Shown piece after piece: positions 25,715 to 33,652 of a stretch of 64,000 nt of DNA. The position numbers were made by a program, and so were the translations under genes. Within the stretch, counting starts at the first letter, position 1. Every line of letters starts with the position of its first letter. The stretch is from the NCBI GenBank assembly GCA_036403515.1, contig DASWQV010000034.1:1-64000 (forward strand), written 5' to 3'. The DNA is from VRUE01 sp036403515. Lineage in GTDB: Bacteria > Actinomycetota > Thermoleophilia > Solirubrobacterales > 70-9. Under the pieces are notes generated by a model that was given only the letters and a program-made list of their open reading frames with translations, did no database searches and was not told the origin of the DNA.

Positions 25715-26279
25715 ATCGGACGCAGGGCTCTGGAGCCATCTCCAATTCCCCTTTGGCTACCCCGCGGCGATCGACAATCTCGGGACGACCGCAGCGCCGC
25801 TGCTGGCGGGATTCGCCTTCGCCCTGATCGGGCTCACGCTCGACAAGAAGGGGGCGCTGGGCGAGCCTGACCTGGCGTTGCTCCTGTTGGTGGTGGCGAG
25901 CATCGCCCTGGTCTCCTCCGTGCAGTTCAATTTCAAAGCGCGCAGCTTCCACTTCTCCCCCGGCGAATACTTCGAGTTCCAGAGGCTCGCGGCCGAGGAC
26001 AGTGTCCCTTTGTCCGCAGTGAAAGACATGGCGGCCGAATACCTCCTCAGGCAGAAGGCGTGGGCGGCTTACTGCCGTCTCGCCTATAACTTTGGCGTCG
26101 CGGTCCTCTTCTTCGGCGTCGCATCGACCCTGATCCCGACCGCCGGAATTGGGCACATGGCGCCCCTGCGCGCAGCGGCAGTGACCTTGATAACGCTTGC
26201 CGGCCTCGTCGAGAGCGGCCTGATCGCTTGGGAGGCAATCAGTTCGCTGAGGTATCTCGTCGAGGAGCGTTACTTCTAG
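25701..26279 (+). CDS. Uncharacterised four-TM membrane protein beside the metacaspase
   Basis: About 192 aa from ATG 25701 (MSKNKSDAGLWSHLQFPFG). Four hydrophobic stretches are visible: APLLAGFAFALIGLTL, LALLLLVVASIALVSS, LAYNFGVAVLFFGVAS and AAAVTLITLAGLVESGLIA. Between TM2 and TM3 lies a cytosol-like segment with FEFQRLAAEDSVPLSAVKD. The fold is unknown. Small four-TM proteins are frequent membrane effectors or sensors in defence loci, but nothing here proves that. It is the second gene of a coupled pair. Confidence 0.7.
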   Translation: MSKNKSDAGLWSHLQFPFGYPAAIDNLGTTAAPLLAGFAFALIGLTLDKKGALGEPDLALLLLVVASIALVSSVQFNFKARSFHFSPGEYFEFQRLAAEDSVPLSAVKDMAAEYLLRQKAWAAYCRLAYNFGVAVLFFGVASTLIPTAGIGHMAPLRAAAVTLITLAGLVESGLIAWEAISSLRYLVEERYF

Positions 26280-26306
26280 CGTCCCAAGCGCAGGCCTCAT
26301 CACTCG

Positions 26307-28100
26307 TCAGCTCTGCAGGCTCGGCGCCCCGGGGCATGCGCCCGCGCCGGTGTACCGCAGCGCCAGCACGGCCATGTCGTCGGCCTGGTCGCCGACCTGG
26401 AATCGCTCGAGGGCCTCCACCAGGCGCTCGAGCAGCAGGGGAGCGGTGTCGCCGGTCCCCGCGAGCAGCACCTCTTCGAGACGTCCTGGGCCGAACCGGG
26501 TGCCGCCCTCACCGACCGCATCCGTTACCCCGTCGGTTATCGCTACCAGAGTCTCCCCAGGTAGCATCTGAAACTCCTCCTGCGGCCACGATGGGTTCTC
26601 CAGGCCACCAAGCAGGCCGCCGTGGGCGCCCAGCCGCTGTACCCCGTCCTTCCTGAGTCGAATCAGCGAGGGATGCCCGCCGTTAGCGAGGGTGCCGCTC
26701 GCTCCCCGCAGGCGCATGGCGATGGCGGTGCAGATGGCGAGATCGCCGTGGCGCTTGAGCGCGGCATCCACGCGGGAGAGAACGTAAGAGGGATCGGTGC
26801 TGATCTCCGAGGCCTCCAGCGCGGTGTGGCGGACCCGCGCGGTGAGCGCCGCGGCCTCGACGCCCTTGCCGGTGACGTCGCCGACGAACGCCATCCACTC
26901 CTCGCCGACCTGCCAAAGGTCATAGAAATCGCCACCGACCTCGGTCTCAGCGCCGGAGGGTCGGTAGAGGGAGGTGACTTCCCACCCCTCGATCGCCGGC
27001 AGCGAGTTCGGAAGCAGGCTCGCCTGCAGGGTCTGCGCGATGTGGGTTCGCTCGGTGTAGAGGCGCGCGTTCTCTACAGCGAGCGCGGCCCGGTCGGCGA
27101 TTTGGCAGGCGAAGTCGACGTGCTCGCGATCGAAGCGCCGCTCGGACTCCGCAGCGACCATCGAGATCGCTCCGATGGTCCGGCCGCGCACCTTCATGGG
27201 CACCACGAGGGCCGATCTCATGCCCACCGCCCGCAGCAGCGACAGATGGTGCTCGTCGGTCGCTCCTTCCACCAGGAGCTCGTCGGGTATATCCGAGATC
27301 AGCTCAGCTTCGCCCGTCCGCAGCACCTTCCCAAGGCCGCGATTCGGATCCGGCTGCGTCGGCTGATAGGCGCGCAGGCGCTCCGCCATCTCGATCTTGC
27401 TGGGATCGACGTGGGCGATCGCGACTTGCAGCCGGCCGCCTTCTGAGTCGAAGAGGTCGACGGCGCACCAGTCGGCGATGTCGGGCACCGCCAGCGTCGC
27501 CACGTTGCGGAGCGTCTGCTGGTAGTCGAGCGAGGAGGAGAGCACCCGCGCCGCTTCAGCGAGGAACTCAGTGCGCAGGGCCGCGCGCTTGGCGGCCGTC
27601 ACGTCCTCGATGATCGTCACCGCCGCCCTGATCTCGCCGTTGGCGTCCCTGATCCCGGTCGCCTTCAGCACGACCCAACGCTCCTCACCGCTCATTCGGT
27701 GCACGGTCCGAAGCGTCAGCGGATCCGGTCGCTGACCGCGCAGCAGGCGCACGGACGGTAGGTCGTCCATGGCAACCGGCGGGCCGTCCTCGCCCGTCGT
27801 AATCCACTGCTCCATCAAGCCCCGCGGGTCCGCCGCCCTCAGCTCCTCGACGGACTCCAGGTCCATGCGGGCGAGCGCGGCGCGGTTGGCATAGATCAGC
27901 CGATCGTCGGGCGCTCGGATCGTCACCGCATCGGCAAGTGCGTCGAGGACGCCGATCAGTACCCGGCCGCCGCCAAGTTCCGTCTCCAGCCGATCCTCGA
28001 GCGGATCGCTCACCTCGCCCTTCCCACGGCGCAGATCATCCCACAAGACCGCGGACCGAATACGGGCACGGGGACCCTTCAGAGCCTCGATCGAATGCAC
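26307..28100 (-). CDS. PAS-GAF-SpoIIE (PP2C-like) serine phosphatase
   Basis: 597 aa. Residues ~45-165 form a PAS domain (LDALADAVTIRAPDDRLIYA). Residues ~175-345 form a GAF domain (AARVLSSSLDYQQTL through FACQIADRAALAVENARLY). Residues ~350-585 form a SpoIIE/PP2C phosphatase: QASLLPNSLPAIEGWE, EVGGDFYDLW, FVGDVTGKGVEAA, NGGHPSLI and AITDGVTDA, with Asp residues for the Mn/Mg pair. Such proteins dephosphorylate anti-anti-sigma factors in partner-switching stress pathways, with PAS/GAF sensing signals. No anti-sigma partner lies nearby, so the target is unknown. Confidence 0.92.
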   Translation of the reverse strand: MHSIEALKGPRARIRSAVLWDDLRRGKGEVSDPLEDRLETELGGGRVLIGVLDALADAVTIRAPDDRLIYANRAALARMDLESVEELRAADPRGLMEQWITTGEDGPPVAMDDLPSVRLLRGQRPDPLTLRTVHRMSGEERWVVLKATGIRDANGEIRAAVTIIEDVTAAKRAALRTEFLAEAARVLSSSLDYQQTLRNVATLAVPDIADWCAVDLFDSEGGRLQVAIAHVDPSKIEMAERLRAYQPTQPDPNRGLGKVLRTGEAELISDIPDELLVEGATDEHHLSLLRAVGMRSALVVPMKVRGRTIGAISMVAAESERRFDREHVDFACQIADRAALAVENARLYTERTHIAQTLQASLLPNSLPAIEGWEVTSLYRPSGAETEVGGDFYDLWQVGEEWMAFVGDVTGKGVEAAALTARVRHTALEASEISTDPSYVLSRVDAALKRHGDLAICTAIAMRLRGASGTLANGGHPSLIRLRKDGVQRLGAHGGLLGGLENPSWPQEEFQMLPGETLVAITDGVTDAVGEGGTRFGPGRLEEVLLAGTGDTAPLLLERLVEALERFQVGDQADDMAVLALRYTGAGACPGAPSLQS

Positions 28101-28139
28101 GGTGCCGGGCTCGTCCGCCAGGCTGCGGATTCCGACCGA

Positions 28140-28211
28140 TGGGCGCGGCTGGGTTCGAACCAGCGACCTCTCGCGTGTGAGGCGAGCGCTCTCCCGCTGA
28201 GCTACGCGCCC
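28140..28211 (-). tRNA. tRNA-Val (anticodon CAC)
   Basis: Read on the minus strand, GGGCGCG pairs with CGCGCCC (acceptor, discriminator A). A D-arm GCTC/GAGC, anticodon stem CTCGC/GCGAG with loop CTCACAC, and T-arm GCTGG-TTCGAAC-CCAGC follow. The anticodon CAC reads the valine codon GUG. The length is 72 nt and CCA is not encoded. No integrase or duplicated att-like end is seen nearby. Confidence 0.97.
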
Positions 28212-28249
28212 GGGAGAGGGTCAATCATAGGCGCGCGGCAGGGCTGGGA

Positions 28250-29470
28250 TCAGGCCGGGACGGGAGCCTCGACCGGGTCGGTCGAGGGAGGCTCCTCTCC
28301 CTGCTCCGCCATCGCTCTCTTCTGCAGGGCCATGCCGATGAAGGGGTAGATCAGGGTCGAGAGGATGGCGGCGCCGACCAGGCCGGCGGAGGTCGAGGTG
28401 CGCATCTTGCCGGCGTCGACCGCGATCGTCGTGATTGCGACCACGAGAGGCAGCTCGGTGGCGGAGAAGAAGGCGAGGGCGCGGCGCTCGGTGGCGCTGA
28501 GGATCTTGCGGTAAAGGAGCAGGGCCGGCGTGCCGCGGACGACCAGGAAGAGGACGAAGAAGAGGGCCATCTTGGCCAGCGCATCCGCCGAGCCGAGGGC
28601 GTCGAGATTGAACTCGAGGCCGCTGGTGATGAAGAAGAAGGGGACGAAGAAGCCAAAGCCCACCGCGGTCAGCTTCGACTCGAAGATCTGCAGCTCGTGG
28701 CCCCTGAGCGCCGCCCGGGTGATCATCCCGGCGACGAAGCCGCCGAGAAGGACGTCGAGGCCGAGCTGGCTCGCCAGCAGGACGAGGCCGAAGACGAGGA
28801 CGACGGTGATCCGCACGGCAAGCTGGCTGCTCGCCTCGAAGGTTTTCTCGAATGCCGGCCAGCCGCGCCAGGCGAGGCGAACAGAGGCGAGGGCGACGCC
28901 GAGGGCGAGGAAGACGAAGGCGAGCAGGATCGCCGCCTCGTGCACCGGGCTGGCGGTGGTCAGCACGAGGGTGACGAGCAGGATCGGGCCGAACTCACCG
29001 GCGCCGCCGGCGGCCAACAGGTAGGTGCCGAAGCGTGTTTTGAGGCCGCCGCTGTCCTTGAGGATCGGGATCAAGGTGCCGATCGCCGTCGTCGCCAGGG
29101 CCGAGCCGGTGTAGAGAAACGAAACGACGACGCCGGCCATCGCGAGCAGGCCGCCGATTCCATAGGCCAAGGCGACCGAGAGTGCCCATCCGAGCGCGCC
29201 GAGGCGCATCGGCGTGCCCTTGATCCGTTCGAAGTCGATCTCGTAGCCGGCGAAGTAGAAGAGCATTCCCAGGCCGAGGTTGGAGAAGAACCCGATGAAG
29301 TCGGAGGAATGGGCGAAGTCGAGGACCTGCGGGCCGATCACGATCCCCAACACGAGCTCCAGCACGACCACCGGCGGGGCCATTCCCTTCGGCACGATCG
29401 CGACCGTTATCGCGGCGATCGCGGCGACCAGGACGATCGCGAAGAAGGAGCCTGTGTCGACGTCGATCAC
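28250..29470 (-). CDS. Cation:proton antiporter, CPA2 (KefB/NapA-like)
   Basis: A 406-aa membrane protein with about 12-13 hydrophobic helices and no C-terminal RCK/TrkA domain. Features include VVLELVLGIVIGPQVLDF in the early helices, GLGMLFYFAGYEIDF, and the sequence SALATTAIGTLIPILKD. It exchanges K+ or Na+ for H+ across the membrane. The ion is not evident. It begins at ATG 29470 and stands alone between the tRNA and a divergent secreted-protein gene. Confidence 0.88.
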   Translation of the reverse strand: MIDVDTGSFFAIVLVAAIAAITVAIVPKGMAPPVVVLELVLGIVIGPQVLDFAHSSDFIGFFSNLGLGMLFYFAGYEIDFERIKGTPMRLGALGWALSVALAYGIGGLLAMAGVVVSFLYTGSALATTAIGTLIPILKDSGGLKTRFGTYLLAAGGAGEFGPILLVTLVLTTASPVHEAAILLAFVFLALGVALASVRLAWRGWPAFEKTFEASSQLAVRITVVLVFGLVLLASQLGLDVLLGGFVAGMITRAALRGHELQIFESKLTAVGFGFFVPFFFITSGLEFNLDALGSADALAKMALFFVLFLVVRGTPALLLYRKILSATERRALAFFSATELPLVVAITTIAVDAGKMRTSTSAGLVGAAILSTLIYPFIGMALQKRAMAEQGEEPPSTDPVEAPVPA

Positions 29471-29583
29471 GTGGCTTCGATCCTACGTTCGTCCAAGGCG
29501 GCCGGGGCGGCGGACTCTCTCGGGTACCCAGAAAAATCGGTAGTCGCCTGTCCGGGCGAGCAAAGACCCAGAGGAGGACCCCG

Positions 29584-30636
29584 ATGTGCATTCCAATGCT
29601 TCGTCGTTTCGGCGCGATCGCCGCGGCGTGCCTCACCGCGCTGCTGGTGGCGATTCCGGCCGCAGCGGCCAGCAAGTATCCGTCCAGCAGCGCCGCGCGC
29701 GGCTTCGACGGGGGTGCCGCCGGCTGGGACTCCTCCGCGAGCAGCGAAGGCAGCTGCCTGTCGCCGCTGCTCTGCGCGAGCGTGGAAAACTCCTTCCAGG
29801 GCTCCGGCGGGGCGGACGGCGGCGGCTACATCCGCTCTGCCTACACGGGCGTCGTCGGAGCCACGGCGGTGGCGGGGACGACCACGGCGGTTTGGCAGAG
29901 CCCCCCGTTCATCTACTCGGGCGCTGGAGGAAACGGGCCGACGGCGGTCAGCTTCACGCTCGACCGTCGCGCCAGCGTCGACCAGCTTCTTGCCGTCGCC
30001 GGCAACTCCGCCGAGTACTCGGTGCGGCTCAACGACCTCTCGACGGGAGGCGAAGGCGTGAGCCTGATTCCGCCGACGACCCTCGCCGGCGCCCACTCCT
30101 GGACCAACGTGGCGGGGGCCTCAATTGACTCAAGCGACCTCACGATCGGTCACGAATACCGGATTCAGATCAGCAGCCGCTACACCAGCGGCACCAGCGT
30201 GCTGGTCAGCGGCAGCGCCGACTACGACAACGTGGTGCTCAGCGCGGTTCGCGGCAAAGAGGGCGGTGCTGGGAAGGGCGGAGCCGGCGGCGGCGGCGGG
30301 CTCAGCGCCCAGCGCCTGGAGGAGCTGTTGCGCCAGGCGACGCCGGGCACGGCGACGCTGCGGGGCAAGCGGCTCTTCGTCCGGGTCAAGTGCCCGCGCA
30401 AAATCGGTCGTCCCTGCCGGACCACGGTCCAGGGCTTCCTCAAGAAGCGACAGCCGGCGACCCGTCGGCGCACCGTCAAGCTGCGCAGCGGCAAGAGCAA
30501 GCTGATCGCGCTGAAGGTCAAGCCGAAGGCGCGTAAGCGGGTCGCGACTCGCAAGCGCATCCTGGTCCGCCAGAAAGTTCGCGTCGGCAAGGTGAGGGCG
30601 ACCATCTTCAAGACCCGTCTCCTGATCCGGCGCTGA
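29584..30636 (+). CDS. Secreted protein with Gly-rich linker and very basic C-terminal domain
   Basis: 350 aa with a signal peptide (AIAAACLTALLVAIPAAAA). The mature N-terminal ~210 residues are Ser/Gly/Thr-rich beta-type sequence containing two close cysteines (GSCLSPLLCAS), likely a disulphide. A glycine linker (about 225-240) leads to a strongly basic region (CPRKIGRPCRTTVQGFLKKR, then many Lys/Arg) ending LLIRR. Similar basic CPxxxGRPC tails are common in exported Thermoleophilia proteins. The role is unknown; wall or DNA binding is possible. AGAGGACCCCG precedes ATG 29584. Confidence 0.75.
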   Translation: MCIPMLRRFGAIAAACLTALLVAIPAAAASKYPSSSAARGFDGGAAGWDSSASSEGSCLSPLLCASVENSFQGSGGADGGGYIRSAYTGVVGATAVAGTTTAVWQSPPFIYSGAGGNGPTAVSFTLDRRASVDQLLAVAGNSAEYSVRLNDLSTGGEGVSLIPPTTLAGAHSWTNVAGASIDSSDLTIGHEYRIQISSRYTSGTSVLVSGSADYDNVVLSAVRGKEGGAGKGGAGGGGGLSAQRLEELLRQATPGTATLRGKRLFVRVKCPRKIGRPCRTTVQGFLKKRQPATRRRTVKLRSGKSKLIALKVKPKARKRVATRKRILVRQKVRVGKVRATIFKTRLLIRR

Positions 30637-30648
30637 GCGAGGCCTTCG

Positions 30649-30685
30649 ATCTGCATTGCCCTCACTCGAAGGGGGCAATGCAGAT
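30649..30685. terminator. Hairpin between secreted-protein gene and SRP RNA
   Basis: ATCTGCATTGCCC (30649-30661) pairs perfectly with GGGCAATGCAGAT (30673-30685) over 13 bp around an 11-nt loop, starting 13 bp after the stop codon. It probably ends the upstream transcript although no T-run follows. The right arm runs up to the presumed -10 of the SRP RNA promoter. Confidence 0.65.
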
Positions 30686-30690
30686 ACGAT
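30685..30690 (+). promoter_or_regulatory. Candidate -10 box of the SRP RNA
   Basis: TACGAT lies six bases before the predicted 5' end at 30697. No convincing -35 is visible at the standard spacing, partly because the terminator hairpin occupies that stretch. Confidence 0.4.
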
Positions 30691-30696
30691 GGTCGC

Positions 30697-30976
30697 GGAC
30701 CGTGCTAGGCGGGGAATCAGCGGTGCCCTGTAACCCGCAATCCGCTCTAGCGGGGCCGAATCCCGTTCCGAGGGGCTGGCCGTCGGGGTCAGTGCGTTGT
30801 GAGCGGCGTTGACGGTCGGGTCCTGCGCGACGTGGGCACGCGAATCAGGTCAGGTCCGGAAGGAAGCAGCCTTAAGCGGATGCCGCGGGTGCCGCAGGAG
30901 AGCCCGGCCCGAGCCAATCACGACGGACACGCCCGGTGACTTCGTCTCGGAGGACGGGGCGCACGGTCCATTTTTT
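30697..30976 (+). ncRNA. ffs: Signal recognition particle RNA, long (Alu-containing) bacterial form
   Basis: The hallmark SRP helix 8 sequence CAGGTCCGGAAGGAAGCAG is at about 30851-30870. The 5' end GGACCGTGCTAGGCGGGG and the following GCGGTGCCCTGTAACCCGC correspond to the Alu domain of Bacillus-type 6S SRP RNA. The 3' end GCACGGTCC (30961-30969) pairs with the 5' end and is followed by six T residues, a natural terminator. The ~280-nt RNA is therefore the long form. It binds Ffh to target nascent membrane proteins. It lies upstream of dnaX-ybaB-recR, though other genes intervene. Confidence 0.93.
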
Positions 30977-30987
30977 CGCTACATCGC

Positions 30988-31033
30988 TGACTTCGTCATT
31001 AGGTGTCCAATTGGACTACTAAAGGCGAAGTCA
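30988..31033. repeat. Palindromic element B2
   Basis: Second copy of family B: arms TGACTTCG (30988-30995) and CGAAGTCA (31026-31033) flank a 30-nt loop with GTCCAATTGGAC. The loop differs from B1 at a few positions on either side of the palindrome. It starts 12 bp after the SRP RNA terminator T-run and precedes the convergent ABC permease stop. Confidence 0.88.
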
Positions 31034-31080
31034 CCGATTCACGCCGCGATTGCGTCGTCCTGGTCGGCGATTGGGCCCGT

Positions 31081-31848
31081 TCAGTCGATTAGGCGGTTGT
31101 GCATGCGGCTGACCGCTACGCGCCAGGTGAGCAGCGCGAAGGCGACCAGGAAGGCGAAGCGCGCTATGTCGACCGCTTCGAAGCCGAAGGCGCCGCCCCG
31201 GACCAGTTCGACCAGTTGGTGGAGTGGATTGAGCTGCGCTACGTCCTGGACTCCCTGCGGCAAGCCGTCGATCGGGAAGAAGGTTCCGGCGACGAGGAAG
31301 AGCGGCGTGATGCAGAGCGCGGTGACGTAGTTGAACTGGTCGATCTTGGCCACGGTCGCGGCCATCGCGACGCCGAAGCCGGCGAAGCCAAGCGCCGTGA
31401 CGAAGCAGAAGAAGGGCACCAGCAGCATCCCCCAGGCCGGATCGAGCCCGAAGGCGATCGTGACCAGCAGCGGCACGCAGCCGTAGGTCCCGGAGCGCAG
31501 GCCGATCCAGAGCATCTCGGCGCTGACGAGCTCCTCGACGTCGACCGGCGCGGCCAGGATCGCGTCGTAGGTGTTCTGGAAGCGGTGCTTGACAAAGGTG
31601 CCGAACATCGCCGGCAGGGCGCTGGAGAAGATCACCGCGGTGGCGACCATGCCGGTGCCGACGAACTCGATGTAGGGGACGCCGTTGACTTCGTCGACCA
31701 GGGTGGCGCTGAGGCCAAGGCCGAAGGCGAGCAGATAGACGATCGGTTCGAGCACGCTGGAGAAGGTCGTCCCCTTCCAGTAGGTGCGGAAGTTGGCCAG
31801 CTCGCGGCTCATCACGCCGGCGATTGCCGCTGGTTCGAGCCGCCTCAC
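31081..31848 (-). CDS. ABC-2 type exporter permease
   Basis: A 255-aa membrane protein of the DrrB/NodJ-like ABC-2 group with six hydrophobic helices (for example YLLAFGLGLSATLV, AMFGTFVKHRFQNTYDAIL, then ALCITPLFLVAGTFFPIDGLP, the family's conserved helix 5 region). It pairs with the ATPase encoded just upstream, overlapping it by 4 bp, to export an unknown lipid, drug or polysaccharide precursor. The C-terminus is short and basic. Confidence 0.9.
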   Translation of the reverse strand: MRRLEPAAIAGVMSRELANFRTYWKGTTFSSVLEPIVYLLAFGLGLSATLVDEVNGVPYIEFVGTGMVATAVIFSSALPAMFGTFVKHRFQNTYDAILAAPVDVEELVSAEMLWIGLRSGTYGCVPLLVTIAFGLDPAWGMLLVPFFCFVTALGFAGFGVAMAATVAKIDQFNYVTALCITPLFLVAGTFFPIDGLPQGVQDVAQLNPLHQLVELVRGGAFGFEAVDIARFAFLVAFALLTWRVAVSRMHNRLID

Positions 31849-32735
31849 TCGGCCTCCTCCCCGGTGAGCAGGACGAAGACGTCCTCGAGCGAGGCGGCGC
31901 GGACGACGGCGTCGTCGGGGATCGCCCCGTTGGCCGCCTTCTCGGAGCCGACGATCGCGATCGCGGGCCCGGCCGGGCGGACGGAAAGCCCGTGGGATTC
32001 AGCGGTCTTGCGCGCCTCGACCAGCCGTTCGGGCGGCCCGTAGACCTCGGCGGTCTTCACGCCGGCGTGCTCGCTGATCAGCTCGACCGGATGGCCGCGG
32101 CTGATGATCTTGCCCTTGGTCATCACCGCCACCTCGTCGGCGAGGCGCTCGGCCTCCTCTATGTAGTGCGTCGACATCAGGATCGTCGTGCCGCGCGAGC
32201 GCAGCTCGCCGATCAGCGTCCAGAGCTCGGTGCGGATCTGCGGATCGAGCCCGACCGTCGGCTCGTCGAGCAGAATCAGCCTCGGTTCGTGGACGAGGCC
32301 GCGGGCCAGCAGCAGGCGGCGGCGCATGCCGCCGGAGAGCTCATCGACGGCGTCGCGGCGGCGCTCGCGAAGGCGGGCAAGGTCGAGCGCCCGATCGACC
32401 GCGGCGCCAACGTCGGGAACCCGGTAGAGGCGGGCGAAGATCGCCAGGTTGTCCTCGACCGTGACGTCGACGTCGAGGTTGTCGAGCTGGGGGACGACGC
32501 CCATTTCGGCGCGGGCGGCCTTGGAGTCGGCTGGCAGCTCGTGGCCGAGCACCCGCAGCTCGCCGGAGTCCGGAAGCGCCTGCCCGGTGAGCAGTCGCAT
32601 CGTCGTCGACTTGCCGGCGCCATTCGGTCCGAGCAAGCCGAGGCAGATGCCCTCGGGCACTTCCAGGTCCAGCCCGTCGACCGCCGTAATCGGGCCGAAG
32701 CGCTTGACCACGCCTCGAAGTTGGATTGCCGCCAC
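31845..32735 (-). CDS. ABC exporter ATP-binding protein (DrrA/NodI-like)
   Basis: About 296 aa from GTG 32735 (VAAIQLRGVVKRFGPITAVD). It has Walker A LLGPNGAGKSTT, Q-loop VVPQLDNLDVDVTVEDNL, signature LSGGMRRRLLLARGL, Walker B LILLDEPTVGLDPQ and the H-loop MSTHYIEEAERLADEVAV, then a C-terminal DrrA-type domain. The frame continues upstream to 32819, but family homology begins at the chosen GTG and the upstream DNA contains hairpin H. It energises the permease encoded downstream. Confidence 0.92.
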   Translation of the reverse strand: MAAIQLRGVVKRFGPITAVDGLDLEVPEGICLGLLGPNGAGKSTTMRLLTGQALPDSGELRVLGHELPADSKAARAEMGVVPQLDNLDVDVTVEDNLAIFARLYRVPDVGAAVDRALDLARLRERRRDAVDELSGGMRRRLLLARGLVHEPRLILLDEPTVGLDPQIRTELWTLIGELRSRGTTILMSTHYIEEAERLADEVAVMTKGKIISRGHPVELISEHAGVKTAEVYGPPERLVEARKTAESHGLSVRPAGPAIAIVGSEKAANGAIPDDAVVRAASLEDVFVLLTGEEAE

Positions 32736-32792
32736 GCCTCGATTCTCGACGATCGACGGCGTCGGCGACGAGCGGATCTCCCCTAACCCTGG

Positions 32793-32842
32793 GGCGTGTC
32801 TGACTTTCAGGGCCCACACGGCCCCTCAACGTCAGACACGCC
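32793..32842. repeat. Inverted repeat H between divergent ABC and acetolactate decarboxylase genes
   Basis: GGCGTGTCTGAC (32793-32804) and GTCAGACACGCC (32831-32842) are perfect 12-bp complements around a 26-nt GC-rich core. It lies between the two divergent starts and could be an operator for one or both units or another palindromic element. No second copy of its core was seen. Confidence 0.8.
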
Positions 32843-32858
32843 TGGGAGACTGGCGCCT

Positions 32859-33644
32859 GTGCTGGACGAGCGCTGGATCAAATCGCTGCACGTCGAGACC
32901 TTGCGGGAGGAGGAACTGCACGCCGAGCGCGAGCCGCACGTGCTGTTTCAGGCCTCGACCATCGGCGCGCTGCTCGAGGGCGCCTATGACGGCGATCTCA
33001 GCTTCGACGAGCTGGCCGAGCACGGCGACCTCGGCCTGGGGACGCTGAACGGGCTCGACGGCGAGATGATCGCCCTCGACGGCAGCTTCTACCGCGCCGA
33101 CGTCGACGGGGCAGTCGGGAGCGTCGATGGCGGGGAGCGCACGCCGTTCGCCGTGCTGGCGCGCTTCGAGCCCGCGATTGACGTTGAGATCGAGGGACCG
33201 TTCGAGCACGAGGGACTGCTGGCGCGGCTCGACGAGCTGATCCCGGCCGGCGCCGCCTCCTGCGCGATCCGAATCGACGGCAGCTTCGAGCTGGTCCGCG
33301 CCCGCTCGGTACCGCGCCAGCGGCCGCCCTACCCGCCGCTGACCGAGGTCGTCGCCGAGCAACACGTCTTCGAGGTGGCCGCGGTCGAGGGGACGATGCT
33401 GGGCTTCCGCTTCCCCGACTACGTCGAGGGGATCGAGGTCAGCGGCTACCACCTCCACTTCATCAGCGAGGACCGCAGTCGCGGCGGCCACGTGCTCGGC
33501 TCACGCTGCAGCGGGACGCTGCGGGCTCGCCTCGATCCCTCCAGTGACCTGCACGTCGAGCTGCCGCCGGGAGTCGAGCTTGCCGACCGTGAGGTCGCCG
33601 CCGAGACCCACGCCGCGGTGGAGCTGGTCGAGCGCGGTGGCTGA
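32859..33644 (+). CDS. budA: Alpha-acetolactate decarboxylase
   Basis: 261 aa from GTG 32859. The family signature is clear: LFQASTIGALLEGAYDGDLS, ELAEHGDLGLGTLNGLDGEM, TPFAVLARF, and GFRFPDYVEGIEVSGYHLHF followed by SEDRSRGGHVL, which carries the zinc-binding histidines and the active-site glutamate. It converts (S)-2-acetolactate to (R)-acetoin, draining excess acetolactate or feeding butanediol. No acetolactate synthase is in the window. GTG is preferred over the in-frame ATG 32796, which lies inside hairpin H. Confidence 0.92.
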   Translation: MLDERWIKSLHVETLREEELHAEREPHVLFQASTIGALLEGAYDGDLSFDELAEHGDLGLGTLNGLDGEMIALDGSFYRADVDGAVGSVDGGERTPFAVLARFEPAIDVEIEGPFEHEGLLARLDELIPAGAASCAIRIDGSFELVRARSVPRQRPPYPPLTEVVAEQHVFEVAAVEGTMLGFRFPDYVEGIEVSGYHLHFISEDRSRGGHVLGSRCSGTLRARLDPSSDLHVELPPGVELADREVAAETHAAVELVERGG

Positions 33645-33652
33645 GCGCCGCC

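Noticed and set aside
28095..28180. Plus-strand frame ending in GAAGFEPATSRV
   Set aside because: This peptide is the well-known artefact from translating across a tRNA gene on the opposite strand; the tRNA-Val lies at 28140-28211.
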